Positions 7,588 through 16,763 of a DNA stretch of 41,422 nt are shown here, piece after piece (position 1 is the stretch's first letter; each line of letters opens with the position of its first letter). Source of the stretch: DATIJP01 sp964569185 (GTDB lineage: Bacteria > Chlamydiota > Chlamydiia > Chlamydiales > Rhabdochlamydiaceae). The translations under genes were made by a program, and so were the position numbers. The stretch is from the NCBI GenBank assembly GCA_964569185.1, contig CAZMTP010000006.1, forward strand, positions 1-41,422. The letters are read 5' to 3'. The notes under the pieces are model-generated. The model searched no databases, was not told where the DNA came from, and saw nothing but the letters and a program-made list of their open reading frames with translations.

Positions 7588-8580
7588 CTATCCTTCTTTT
7601 GACAAGCTTTCACGCATTCCTGTGTCGGCCTGGAGATTTTTTAATTTATAATAGTCCATCACGGGCAAATTACCTTTACGGAGAGCCTCGGCAAGGGCCA
7701 AAGGCACCTCTGCTTCTGCTTCTACCAATTTTGCACGCATGTCAGTTACTTTTGCAATATTTTCTTGTTCCATCGCTACTGCCATTGCCCGGCGCTTCTC
7801 CGCTTCGGCTTGAGCGATCTGTTTATCTGACTCGGCACGGTCGGCGCGCAATTTTGCGCCGATATTCTCACCAATACTAATATCGGCAATATCAATCGAG
7901 AGAATTTCGAAGGCTGTCTGCGCGTCCAGCCCTTTTGCCAATACTAACTTAGAGATATTTTGAGGGGCTTCCAGGACATCAGAATGGGTTTCTGCTGCGC
8001 CGATCGAATTGATAATCCCTTCGCCTACTCGAGCGATGACCGTTTCTTCTGTGGCGCCTCCTACAAGCTGGACGATATTGGTACGAACAGTGACCCGCGC
8101 GTGGCAGCGGAGCTGGACCCCATCTTTTGCTACCGCCGTGATATAGTCCCCATAAGATTTATGGGGGCAATCGATCACTTTCGGGTTGACCGATGTTTTG
8201 ACAGCGTCCAAAATGTCTCGGCCCGCCAGGTCAATGGCAGTCGCTTGACGCCAGGTGAGCGGGATATTGGCCTTTTCAGCAGCGATCATGGCCTGCACTA
8301 CGTTGCCCACATGACCGCCCGCTAAATAGTGGGTTTCCAGGTCATTGACGCTGATATTTTTGAGGCCGGCTTTGAATGTATTGATACGGGCATTGACGAT
8401 GGTGCGTGGAGGGATCTTCCGCAGGCTCATGCCAATGATGTTTAAAAGTGAGATTGGTGTGCCAGAGACAAGCGCTTGGAACCAGAGGCCGATGAGCCGG
8501 CCTAGCATCGCAAAGAGGCTGACCCCCACGACACCAAAAATTAAAATTAACAGATAAAACCCCGTGGACCATTCTGCCAT
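7588..8580 (-). CDS. floA: flotillin-like protein FloA (UPF0365/YqfA, SPFH family)
   Basis: FloA organises membrane microdomains. The 330-residue protein has a re-entrant hydrophobic N-terminal segment (about residues 7-35, FYLLILIFGVVGVSLFAMLG), then the SPFH/band 7 domain with AGGHVGNVVQAMIAAEKANI and AVAKDGVQLRCHARVTVRTN patterns highly typical of UPF0365. A long Ala/Glu-rich coiled coil (residues about 240-300) follows, with a short C-terminal tail. Length equals the family's usual 330. It is transcribed away from the small orphan at 8748. No nfeD-like partner gene is seen beside it. Confidence 0.95.
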   Translation of the reverse strand: MAEWSTGFYLLILIFGVVGVSLFAMLGRLIGLWFQALVSGTPISLLNIIGMSLRKIPPRTIVNARINTFKAGLKNISVNDLETHYLAGGHVGNVVQAMIAAEKANIPLTWRQATAIDLAGRDILDAVKTSVNPKVIDCPHKSYGDYITAVAKDGVQLRCHARVTVRTNIVQLVGGATEETVIARVGEGIINSIGAAETHSDVLEAPQNISKLVLAKGLDAQTAFEILSIDIADISIGENIGAKLRADRAESDKQIAQAEAEKRRAMAVAMEQENIAKVTDMRAKLVEAEAEVPLALAEALRKGNLPVMDYYKLKNLQADTGMRESLSKEG

Positions 8581-8685
8581 ATTATTTCTCCTAATTTCTC
8601 CTCCAAAAGCCTACTCTCAATGAGGATTTAATAAAAGAAGGAAGAAAAAAATCGGGCAAGGACAAGGGCACGTTAAGCTAGGAAT

Positions 8686-8715
8686 TTGAATTGGTATAGT
8701 ATTATTTCTTATGCT
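8686..8715 (+). promoter_or_regulatory. candidate promoter of the 8748 orphan
   Basis: TTGAAT (8686-8691) and TATGCT (8710-8715) are spaced by 18 bases, about 32 bases before the ATG at 8748. By-eye match only. Confidence 0.35.
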
Positions 8716-8747
8716 ATAACGTAGCCAACTTAATCATAGGAATAAAT

Positions 8748-8981
8748 ATGACAGTTTCCTTGGAAAGACAATTTAATTCTCTTCTGAATCACTATTACGC
8801 AACTATTGAGATAGCACAAGAACATGGAAATGATGGACAAGATCATATTAATCGTACTCATAGAGATTTGATGGCCTTTGCTAAAAAACACCCAGAGTTT
8901 AATGCTCGAGTTCCTAAAAAAAGTAAGTTTATAGAGATGTCCTTCAGGGAAGCAATGGCGTGGCAACACAAAAAAGTGTGA
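8748..8981 (+). CDS. small orphan protein of unknown function
   Basis: 77 residues (start MTVSLERQFNSLLNHYYATI), predicted mostly helical, with charged and aromatic residues but no signal peptide or membrane segment. The ATG has a good AGGA 8 bases upstream and a candidate promoter. I do not recognise a family. It stands alone between floA (divergent) and the exported GT-B-like gene (convergent). Confidence 0.55.
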   Translation: MTVSLERQFNSLLNHYYATIEIAQEHGNDGQDHINRTHRDLMAFAKKHPEFNARVPKKSKFIEMSFREAMAWQHKKV

Positions 8982-9055
8982 ATAAGGACAATTTCTTAGC
9001 TTTGGATTTTCTAATTAGATCTGCAACGCGACGCTGGTTTTCTCTTTCTTCTTCC

Positions 9056-10156
9056 TTAATCAACCCTTACAGTATTGATTAAGTGGAATATGGTGTCGAC
9101 GCTATTTGTAGGAATGCCGAGAACCTCGGGGGCATCAATACGGCTTTTGTTAACAGTCTGATCGAAATCGGCCGAGGAAGAAATTCGTTTCACTAATCCC
9201 ATCTCAATTGCGGAATTTGTCAATGGATCGCCTTCAGGAATAAAATAAAACAGATCTTTGCCAAGCAGCATGGCCTGATAAGCCGCAGTGGAATTGTAAC
9301 TAATCACTAGATCGGCAGCTGCAATCGCCTCTAAAGTAGAGACCTGGTTAATAAGAAAATGGGGCGCTGAATGCTCTTTCTCAAAATCGCCTGTTGTTTT
9401 GGGATGGGTCTGGACAAACACATTAGCGGTCTCATTTTCGGTGCGGCAAAGGAAATTAAAATCTTTTTCCAATGTCTCAATGTAGTCAAGGAAAAGAGGG
9501 TAGGCTTTTTCATATTCGGAACCGTAACTGCCAATATAGGTCACTACAAAACGGTCTAAATTGCAACCTAGCTTCTCTAAAATGGCCTCTTTATTCAATG
9601 TAGCCAGCGTTTCGCGCCATGCATCCAAAACAGGATGGCCCACCACTACTTTAGGGCGGTCTTCAAATTCAGGCGCATCTGCCACAAATTTCGATGGGAA
9701 AAGAACAGTGTCTGCCTCTTTTTGTACATGGGTAGCCACTGAAAAATAGGCATTGGCCCCATAAGCGCTAAAATTATCCCAAAATGCAAACGTTTTGGCC
9801 GATCCTCGATAGGCATCTAAAAGCTGTCCTTGAATGGCAGAAGCAACTCCGGACACAACTACTTCTGGTTGGACCAGCAAGCAGAGTTTCTCAATCTCTT
9901 CAGGAGCTAGCGGCACATCACGCTGCCAATTGCTATCCACAGGCAGGTCGATCTCAAGTGCATTCGGAACAAGAGTGCGTGCTGTTCCAAAAGCGAGAAC
10001 TTGGTAAGGGAGCTGTTCACTTTCACATCTCTTCATCACAGGAAGGAGTGCATGGGTCTCTCCTGCATCGAAAAGGACAAAAAGCACTGAGGTCTCTTGA
10101 GCAAATGCTTGGCAAGACCAGAAAACAAGAGAAAGGCAAAATAGAATTTTTTTCAT
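9056..10156 (-). CDS. exported GT-B-fold glycosyltransferase-like protein
   Basis: 366 residues from ATG 10156; the in-frame TTG 10162 is less likely. A clear signal peptide (MKKILFCLSLVFWSCQAFAQ, cleavage after AFA) precedes a body laid out like a GT-B or UDP-GlcNAc-2-epimerase fold. The N-terminal half has VLFVLFDAGETHALLPV and the C-terminal half has VVTYIGSYGSEYEKA, an FVQTHPK segment and an AAADLVISYNSTAAYQAMLLGKD nucleotide-sugar-site-like motif. Such proteins normally work in the cytosol, so export is odd and links it to the exported enzymes after 21956. It lies 12 bases downstream of hemL on the same strand and may be co-transcribed. Substrate unknown. Confidence 0.7.
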   Translation of the reverse strand: MKKILFCLSLVFWSCQAFAQETSVLFVLFDAGETHALLPVMKRCESEQLPYQVLAFGTARTLVPNALEIDLPVDSNWQRDVPLAPEEIEKLCLLVQPEVVVSGVASAIQGQLLDAYRGSAKTFAFWDNFSAYGANAYFSVATHVQKEADTVLFPSKFVADAPEFEDRPKVVVGHPVLDAWRETLATLNKEAILEKLGCNLDRFVVTYIGSYGSEYEKAYPLFLDYIETLEKDFNFLCRTENETANVFVQTHPKTTGDFEKEHSAPHFLINQVSTLEAIAAADLVISYNSTAAYQAMLLGKDLFYFIPEGDPLTNSAIEMGLVKRISSSADFDQTVNKSRIDAPEVLGIPTNSVDTIFHLINTVRVD

Positions 10157-10168
10157 ATCCAATAGATT

Positions 10169-11458
10169 CTAGTAATATTGGTTTAGAAAATCAAGTATAT
10201 GTTCTTTCACCTGCTCTAAATGGGCATCGGTATGGCTGGAACTCATAAACCAGGCCTCATAATGCGAGGGCGGGATATAGACACCCCTCTCAAACAGATA
10301 ATGAAAGAAATCTTTAAAAGCACGCTGGTCTAAAGCTACAAGATCTTCTTTACAACTTACTTGATGACAGCCAAAAAAAAGTGAAAACATGCTCCCTGCT
10401 TTTTGCAAACAGACGGGGAGCTCTCTTTGCTGGATCATCTGCTGAATAGGAAGGGTTAAAAGATCTGCCTTGGATTGGAGCTGCTCATAAAAGCCTTTTT
10501 GTTCAATTTCAGAAAGCACTGCTTCTCCAGCCACCATGGCTACTGGATTGCCAGACAAAGTGCCTGCCTGGTACACAGCTCCAAGCGGCGCTAAAAGGTT
10601 CATGATCTCTTTTTTTCCGCCAAAAGCAGCCACAGGAAAACCGCCTCCAATGATTTTACCGAGGCAGGTCATATCAGGCTCAATTCCATACAGTGCTTGT
10701 GCGCCATTTAAACCGACGCGGAACCCTGTAATGATCTCATCCATGATAAGAACAGCCCCTTGCTTGCGCGTCTCTTCGCGCACTGTTTCCATAAATTCTT
10801 GCGTGGACAAAATCACACCGCTATTTCCGCAAATAGGCTCTAGGATCACTGCGGCAATGTCACGCTGTTCTTGGAATAGTTTTTTTAAGGCCGCACTATC
10901 ATTGTAAGGAAGTGATATAGTGTGTTCGATGACCTCTTGAGGCACTCCTTTGGAAGTGGCTTGGGGCAGAAGCGTGACTCCTGAGCCGGCCTGTACAAGC
11001 AGCTGATCACTATGACCATGATAGTTGCCATTGAATTTGACGATCTTTTTTTTGCCTGTGTATCCTCGTGCGAGGCGGATTGCAGTCATGGTCGCCTCAG
11101 TGCCTGAAGAGACAAACCTGATTTTCTCCATGCTGGGAAAATGGCGCACAATTTTTAAGGCCAGCTTAATTTCATACTCTGTCAATGTGCAATAAGAAGA
11201 GCCGCGCTCTATTTGCTCCATTAATGCCTTTGTGACTGTAGGGTGTGCATGCCCAAGAATCAGCGCCCCAAAACTGAGGCAAAAATCGATATACTGATTG
11301 CCATCGGCATCAAATAGAAGATCTCCTCTTGCAGATTCCACCACAAGAGGCGTCATCTCTAAATTAGAAAAAACACGCACCGGCGAATTCACCCCACCAG
11401 GAAATAGCTGCGTGGCCTGTTCATAGAGAGACTTGCTTTTTTCTCTTTCTAAAGTCAT
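10169..11458 (-). CDS. hemL: glutamate-1-semialdehyde 2,1-aminomutase
   Basis: HemL converts glutamate-1-semialdehyde to 5-aminolevulinate with pyridoxal phosphate, the first committed tetrapyrrole step in the C5 pathway. It starts with a FPGGVNSPVR motif and has SSGTEATMTAIRLARGYTGK, an NGNYHGHSD motif, MDEIITGFR and the PLP lysine K268 in CLGKIIGGGFP. An AGTLSGNPVAM motif follows. Length (429 residues) is usual. I use ATG 11458 (MTLEREKSKSLYEQA) because longer starts add a Lys-rich tail foreign to the family and would overlap the divergent tamA; 28 bases separate the two starts. A GAG lies six bases ahead. Confidence 0.97.
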   Translation of the reverse strand: MTLEREKSKSLYEQATQLFPGGVNSPVRVFSNLEMTPLVVESARGDLLFDADGNQYIDFCLSFGALILGHAHPTVTKALMEQIERGSSYCTLTEYEIKLALKIVRHFPSMEKIRFVSSGTEATMTAIRLARGYTGKKKIVKFNGNYHGHSDQLLVQAGSGVTLLPQATSKGVPQEVIEHTISLPYNDSAALKKLFQEQRDIAAVILEPICGNSGVILSTQEFMETVREETRKQGAVLIMDEIITGFRVGLNGAQALYGIEPDMTCLGKIIGGGFPVAAFGGKKEIMNLLAPLGAVYQAGTLSGNPVAMVAGEAVLSEIEQKGFYEQLQSKADLLTLPIQQMIQQRELPVCLQKAGSMFSLFFGCHQVSCKEDLVALDQRAFKDFFHYLFERGVYIPPSHYEAWFMSSSHTDAHLEQVKEHILDFLNQYY

Positions 11459-11486
11459 CATAGTCTCATTATTTTCTTGGTATCTC

Positions 11487-13214
11487 ATGCGTAGTGCCTT
11501 GGTCTTATTTTTTTTATTTTTTAGTCCTCTCATTTTAATGGCCGAGAAGATTTTTTACATCGTCCATTTTGCGGGGATTGATGATAAAGAAACATTAGAA
11601 GCACTTAAATCCACCTCTCAATTGATTTCACTCAGGAAAAAAAAGCCTTCTTCGCCCCAAGCGCTCCGTTTCCGCGCAGAATCAGATTTTCCTGCTCTGC
11701 TTAAAACGCTTCAAAACTATGGCTATTTAGAAGCGGAACTTCAATTAAATTTGGAAAAATTGGAAGACAAGCAATACCTTGTCACTATTCAAATTTCTCC
11801 AGGACCACGCTATCAGATTGCACAGTATAAGACTCAACCTTCTGTGGATCTGGATCTTTCTTTGGAAGGACCACTCATTGCACAAAAAATTTTAGATACC
11901 GATGCAAAACTGTTAAAATTGCTTTCCGAAAAGGCCTATCCTTTTGCTGCCATAAAGAAACGGGAGATTGTAGCTGATGGTGAGACCAAATCAGCCAAGG
12001 TGCTCTTGGAAGTGGATAAAGGGCCGCTCTCCTTTTTTGGACCCGCTACGCTTCATGGGCTGAAAAATGTGCGTCCTCAAATGGTAACACAAAAATTACA
12101 GTGGGAAGAAAAGGAGCCCTATAATAGTCAATTGGTGAGCACAGCCCAAAAAGAGCTCATGGACACAGGACTTTTTAGTTCTGTCTATATCACCCACCCA
12201 CAAACTCCTGATGAAAACCAAACATTGCCCATGAAGGTGGAACTGGTTGAAGCAAAACATAAAAGCATTAGTGTGGCTGCTAGCTTTCAGATGACCTATG
12301 GTCCCGGTATTGCCTTTGCCTGGGAAAATCGTAATGTGGGCGGCATGGGGCGAAAATTGTCTCTTTCCTTAGATATTGCACAACATACCCATTCAGGGAC
12401 AGCAGCTTTAAACTTGCCCGATTTTATTGATTCGGGGCAAGATCTGCTCATCCAGGCCGATGCTTCTAATGAAGAGATCACCGCCTATCATGACCGCAGC
12501 TACACTATGCTAATTGAGGTAAGTCGCGCCTTAAGCGATTCTTTTAAAGCCACAATCGGGGTTAAACCCGAGACGCTAGGTGTGAAAGAAAGCGAGCATA
12601 ATGGTACCGTTTTTCTTATGCGACTCCCCTTGTCCTGTAAATATTCGACTACGGACAATACGCTCCATGCCACTACGGGACATAGTTTTGAATATCAGGC
12701 CACTGCTGCCATTAATTTTAAAGAAAGCAGTCTCCCCTATTTTTCTCAAAGTTTTACCTATTGCAGCTATCTTACTCTATTAAAAAAAGATTTTCTGGTT
12801 ATGGCCCAAAAAATTGCTCTCCATTCTATCTTTAGCCCCGATCTGGAGGCCGTGCCAGTACCCAAACGGCTCTTTGGTGGATCGGAAGATCAATTACGCG
12901 GTTATCGCTACTTTACCGTCTCTCCATTGCAAGAGGGAACTCCTTTAGGAGGACGCTCTGCTATTTATTATTCCTTTGAGCCGCGATTTAGGCTCAGTGA
13001 AACGATCGGGATCGTGCCCTTTTTTGATTTTGGCAATGTGTTTACCATTGCACTGCCCGATTTCAAGGGAAAATGGTTTAAATCTGTAGGAATGGGTTTC
13101 CGTTATTTTTCTTTTTTGGGGCCATTCCGTTTAGATCTTGCATTCCCCATGGATAGAAGAAAAGAGATTGACCCCGCATGGTGGGTCTTTGCAAGCATAG
13201 GACAAAGCTTTTGA
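11487..13214 (+). CDS. tamA: TamA/BamA-family outer membrane assembly protein
   Basis: 575 residues from ATG 11487 with a signal peptide (MRSALVLFFLFFSPLILMAE). Residues about 25-260 look like POTRA domains: a LKTLQNYGYLEAELQLNLE segment, a VLLEVDKGPLSFFGPATLHG segment and a LVSTAQKELMDTGLFSSVYI segment. The rest is a 16-strand-type barrel with the RLFGGSEDQLRGYRYFTVSP motif and a C-terminal aromatic (IGQSF). It is too short for BamA and equals E. coli TamA (577). TamA and TamB move envelope material (autotransporters, phospholipids) between the two membranes. The TamB gene follows with a 4-base TTGA overlap, which supports the call. An upstream TTG (11433) is rejected because it would invade hemL. 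Confidence 0.88.
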   Translation: MRSALVLFFLFFSPLILMAEKIFYIVHFAGIDDKETLEALKSTSQLISLRKKKPSSPQALRFRAESDFPALLKTLQNYGYLEAELQLNLEKLEDKQYLVTIQISPGPRYQIAQYKTQPSVDLDLSLEGPLIAQKILDTDAKLLKLLSEKAYPFAAIKKREIVADGETKSAKVLLEVDKGPLSFFGPATLHGLKNVRPQMVTQKLQWEEKEPYNSQLVSTAQKELMDTGLFSSVYITHPQTPDENQTLPMKVELVEAKHKSISVAASFQMTYGPGIAFAWENRNVGGMGRKLSLSLDIAQHTHSGTAALNLPDFIDSGQDLLIQADASNEEITAYHDRSYTMLIEVSRALSDSFKATIGVKPETLGVKESEHNGTVFLMRLPLSCKYSTTDNTLHATTGHSFEYQATAAINFKESSLPYFSQSFTYCSYLTLLKKDFLVMAQKIALHSIFSPDLEAVPVPKRLFGGSEDQLRGYRYFTVSPLQEGTPLGGRSAIYYSFEPRFRLSETIGIVPFFDFGNVFTIALPDFKGKWFKSVGMGFRYFSFLGPFRLDLAFPMDRRKEIDPAWWVFASIGQSF

Positions 13215-16159
13215 AACAGTTAAAACGGTGTGCCGCTTATTTTCTAATTCTGCTTCTTTTTACCTTTGCTGTCTCACAAACCAGGTGGGCCAAAGAAAAA
13301 ATGAAGGCTCATCTCATCCGCTTCTCAGCAGAGAGAAATATCACCCTTTCTTTTGATGAATTAGAAGAATGGCTTCCCTTTAAATGGACATTGAAAAATG
13401 TGACTATCTCCATTAAAGAGGGCAAGCCGGTTGTGGCAAAAAAAGTGCTGCTAAGGCTTTCCTATTTTCCTTTTTGCATCCGTGCCATCGACATTCTTGA
13501 AGGTAACTATTGTGGCCTTCCCTTTTCACTCATGGCCAAAGGCCAATTTTCTCATCACTTTGATCTGTCTACATTTTATATTGATAATCAGCTGTTTCAT
13601 TTGACCGGTTCTGCGCGTTTATCTTCGACATGGGAACTTCTGGCTGCAGAATGTTTTTTTCATATCTCTGACTTAACTCAATGCCACCCACAACTCCAGG
13701 GTAGTCTTCAAGGGAAAATTCAACTCCAATCTGAAGTGGCCCATCTCGCATTAGATTTTCATGAAGTCAAAGTGGGACAACTTTCCTTAGGCGCTTTGAA
13801 TGCCGATTTCCTGGCCTCTTTAAATGAAACTGGATGGAAAGGCAATTTTGTATTTAATTCTCTTGCTGATTTTGAAGGAGCTCTTTCGTTTCAATTTGAT
13901 CCGACACGGAGTCTACTCCATTTGGACCAGATCGACATTCAAGGACCGGACAGCCATCTTTATGGCGCTCTCTCTTTAAACCCGTTTTCATTGGAATGGC
14001 AAAACGGACAACTCTATTTTAATGCTCTTCATTTAGAGCAATTCCGCACCATTGTTCCCGATGCCTTCTTAAAAGGAACTGCAAGCGCCCATATCCAGTT
14101 TTTCCCAGAAAAAAAGGTGCGCGTTCATGGAAATGTGGAAAATTTAAGCCTCTACTCTCTCTATTTGCAATCTGCTCAATTCAATGTGGTAAAAAATCAA
14201 GAGGGGGTCTTAGAGATTGAAGGAGAGCAGCTGCAACTGCCGCAAGGTACATTTTCTTCTTTCAAACTACACTCCTTTTTTGGGCAAGAAAAGGCCCCCT
14301 TTTCTTTTTCTGCACTGGGAGAACCTCTTAATATTGACATGCAAGGGACTTGGCACCAAAAAGAGCAGCAATTTGCAGTTGCCATCGAAACATTCCAGGG
14401 CGATCTTTTCAAGCAGCCTTATGCCATGAAACAGCCGGTGCAGCTGGAATGGGATACGCGCCATTTTAAAATGAGCCCCCTTCTTTTAAATATGGCTGAA
14501 GGCCATCTCTTCACCCATATCGATTTATGCGAGAATCAGACCTTTGCTAAAATCGAAGGAGTAAAATTTCCACTACATTTTATCTCTTTGTTTCAAAAAG
14601 ATTTCTCTTTTGACGGCACCTCCGATTTCTCTTTAGAATTTTCGTCTTTAGATCAGCAATTAAAAGGCGCGGGCATCCTTTCTTTTCAAGATGTAGATTT
14701 GGTATCAGATGCCAAAAAAGAGTCCATTCAACTGACGGGATCACTACAGGTCAAGTGTGATGAAAAAGAGGCAAAGATAGAAGCAGCGATGCAGACCCCT
14801 TGCGCACAGCATTTGACCGCTTCTGCCACAATACCGCTTCTTTTTTCTCCTTATCCTTGGAAACTCACAACAGCAGAGGAAGCGCCTTTTTTTGCACAGC
14901 TTGAGATGAAAGGGAAACTTCAAGATCTGTTTCAATTTATTAACATTGGCGACCAGCAACTTGAAGGATGGCTCTCTTGCCGTCTTCAGTTCTTCAACAA
15001 TTTGAAAATCCCCCATATACAAGGGACTTTAGAACTGCAGGAAGGCAGCTATGAAAATCTGACTCTAGGCCTTACTCTTAAAAATATTGAAGCGCGTGCA
15101 CTGGCCCAAGAGCAAGAGATCAAAGTGATTACCTTCAAAGCCAGTGATGAAGCCCAAGGAATGATGAGCGGTTCGGGCATTATGAAATTAGATCCACGCC
15201 AACCATTCACCTATTCGATTGATAGTCACCTCAACCAGTTCCAAGCCATCTCTCTTGATACACTTGAAGGCACCTTTACAGGCCATCTACTATTTACAGG
15301 CAATGCCAAAGAAGCAAAAGCGCAAGGCAATCTCTATGTTTCTGAAGCCCGTTTCAAAATTCCAGAAAAACTTCCTCCCGTGATCCCTGACCTTTTTATC
15401 CAACTCGTAAACACACCAGAGCCGCTGCTCAAAAAGCCATTAAAACCGCTCTCTCCATTTCCAATCTATTTGGACTTAGACCTCGACGCTGCTGACCAAG
15501 TATTTTTAGAGTGGAAAGGATTAAATTCACAGTGGAAAGGAAACTTGCATGTGACCGGCAGCCATTTAAATGTGCAAGCTAAAGGTGTGCTCTCACTTAT
15601 CAAGGGCGACTATAACTTTGCCAGCACCACTTTTTCTTTAACAGAAGGAAAAATGACTTTTAATGATCACTCCTCCCCTGCTATGTACCTTTCCCTAAGC
15701 GGCAGCTGTGAAGTGGCAGATACCAATGTAAAAGTGCTGGTGCGCGGCCCTCTATTTTCTCCTACATTAACTTTTCAATCAAATCCTACGATGGCCACAA
15801 GCGCTCTGTTATCGCGGATTTTATTTAACAAGGACATTACAGAAATTTCCACTATTCAGGCATTGCAGCTGGCACAAACGCTTCTTTCACTCTCTGGGGA
15901 CACTGCGCCGAACATTTTAGAAAAAATCAGAAAGACACTCTTTATTGACCGGTTAAACGTGATCACTACAGAAGATGATGAGATCTTGCTGCAAATCAGC
16001 AAATATCTGACCAAAGGGGTCATGCTCACTCTTTCTCGTGGAATCGATACACAAAAAGCCACAGTAGATGTGGAACTTCACCAAGATTTTCTGCTGCAAG
16101 CTGAGGTAGGCAAAGACCAGAAAGGTAAATTCTCCCTCAAATGGAACCACCACTATTAA
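13211..16159 (+). CDS. tamB: TamB/AsmA-like inter-membrane transport protein (DUF490)
   Basis: 982 residues. An N-terminal membrane anchor (CAAYFLILLLFTFAVSQ) is followed by a long beta-taco body of repeating hydrophobic/polar strands and the C-terminal TamB domain. That domain includes GVLSLIKGDYNFASTTFSLT, EGKMTFND, and near the end ISKYLTKGVMLTLSRGID with the last residue an aromatic Tyr. Such proteins bridge inner and outer membranes and carry phospholipid, working with the TamA barrel encoded just upstream. I chose TTG 13211, which overlaps the tamA stop as TTGA and has AGGA 7 bases before it. ATG 13178 would overlap tamA by 37 bases without a good ribosome site. It is shorter than E. 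coli TamB (1259). Confidence 0.88.
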   Translation: MKQLKRCAAYFLILLLFTFAVSQTRWAKEKMKAHLIRFSAERNITLSFDELEEWLPFKWTLKNVTISIKEGKPVVAKKVLLRLSYFPFCIRAIDILEGNYCGLPFSLMAKGQFSHHFDLSTFYIDNQLFHLTGSARLSSTWELLAAECFFHISDLTQCHPQLQGSLQGKIQLQSEVAHLALDFHEVKVGQLSLGALNADFLASLNETGWKGNFVFNSLADFEGALSFQFDPTRSLLHLDQIDIQGPDSHLYGALSLNPFSLEWQNGQLYFNALHLEQFRTIVPDAFLKGTASAHIQFFPEKKVRVHGNVENLSLYSLYLQSAQFNVVKNQEGVLEIEGEQLQLPQGTFSSFKLHSFFGQEKAPFSFSALGEPLNIDMQGTWHQKEQQFAVAIETFQGDLFKQPYAMKQPVQLEWDTRHFKMSPLLLNMAEGHLFTHIDLCENQTFAKIEGVKFPLHFISLFQKDFSFDGTSDFSLEFSSLDQQLKGAGILSFQDVDLVSDAKKESIQLTGSLQVKCDEKEAKIEAAMQTPCAQHLTASATIPLLFSPYPWKLTTAEEAPFFAQLEMKGKLQDLFQFINIGDQQLEGWLSCRLQFFNNLKIPHIQGTLELQEGSYENLTLGLTLKNIEARALAQEQEIKVITFKASDEAQGMMSGSGIMKLDPRQPFTYSIDSHLNQFQAISLDTLEGTFTGHLLFTGNAKEAKAQGNLYVSEARFKIPEKLPPVIPDLFIQLVNTPEPLLKKPLKPLSPFPIYLDLDLDAADQVFLEWKGLNSQWKGNLHVTGSHLNVQAKGVLSLIKGDYNFASTTFSLTEGKMTFNDHSSPAMYLSLSGSCEVADTNVKVLVRGPLFSPTLTFQSNPTMATSALLSRILFNKDITEISTIQALQLAQTLLSLSGDTAPNILEKIRKTLFIDRLNVITTEDDEILLQISKYLTKGVMLTLSRGIDTQKATVDVELHQDFLLQAEVGKDQKGKFSLKWNHHY

Positions 16160-16190
16160 AGTCAGAAGTCAGAAGTATGAATTAAAAAAA
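16160..16190. repeat. dispersed short repeat (AGTCAGAAGTCAGAAGTATG type)
   Basis: Just after the tamB stop, AGTCAGA is duplicated and leads into GAAGTATGAATTA. The same 13 bases recur on the minus strand within 27216-27230, also at gene 3' ends. This looks like a simple intergenic repeat family. Confidence 0.45.
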
Positions 16191-16259
16191 AGAATGTGTC
16201 TGTTCTAAAAGTGTGCTGCGCAGTAGAATGCTGCTGTCGAACTCTTTAGGAGGTAAACG

Positions 16260-16763
16260 ATGCCTGTAAATAGTCAGCTTGTAGAACCTAACGCGCTTCG
16301 TGAAGCCGTTGACTTGGGAGTAATGTGGGACAACGTCGAAATTGAAAGAGAAAGAAAATATGTAAAGCTGATGGAAGAAGATTCCATAAAAATTGAAACA
16401 ACGGGCCGTTTTTTGGATCTCATTGCCACACGCACGCAAGGACTAAAAGGTCAAGAACCCTCCTTGATCAATTTTTGGAATCATCCCGATCAAAGCGCTC
16501 TGCTCGATCAAGCGCGTGAGCTCTGTCCGGAGATTATTCCAGAATCGACATATGTTTTTGATGTAGATCATTTGGCCAAAATTGCTGAAATGCTGCATGC
16601 GCGTATCACAAACGTTTACAATGCCCATTTAACGCAAATTCAAACGATGCTGACACAGACAAAATTGATGGCCAATGCCATTTTCGAATGTATGACAAGC
16701 ATCGTGAAGCGGTGCATTCATGCTCTGGAACGTATTATTGCCAATATGCTTTCACATAGATGA
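16260..16763 (+). CDS. unknown helical protein opening the T3SS translocator operon
   Basis: 167 residues, mostly helical, starting MPVNSQLVEPNALREAVDLG. It has no signal peptide, and its C-terminal helix pair (AHLTQIQTMLTQTKLMANAI, then IHALERIIANMLSHR) is amphipathic. A strong AGGAGG (16250-16255) precedes the ATG. Its stop overlaps the LcrH-like chaperone start by four bases (ATGA). In C. trachomatis the loci lcrH-CT577-copB-copD and CT862-CT860 carry a chaperone with two translocators, and one also has a small unknown gene, so this could play that extra part. Family not recognised; its link to secretion rests on operon position. Confidence 0.7.
   Translation: MPVNSQLVEPNALREAVDLGVMWDNVEIERERKYVKLMEEDSIKIETTGRFLDLIATRTQGLKGQEPSLINFWNHPDQSALLDQARELCPEIIPESTYVFDVDHLAKIAEMLHARITNVYNAHLTQIQTMLTQTKLMANAIFECMTSIVKRCIHALERIIANMLSHR

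Noticed and set aside
8955..9056. Charged minus-strand stretch of about 40 codons (LIKEEERENQRRVADLIRKS) just after the 9056 gene stop
   Set aside because: It could be a gene remnant or a frameshifted tail of the glycosyltransferase-like gene, but it is short, has only a TTG start and I recognise no family.
13178..13210. ATG 13178 as start of tamB
   Set aside because: It would overlap tamA by 37 bases without a ribosome site; TTG 13211 has AGGA at 7 bases and forms a TTGA coupling.
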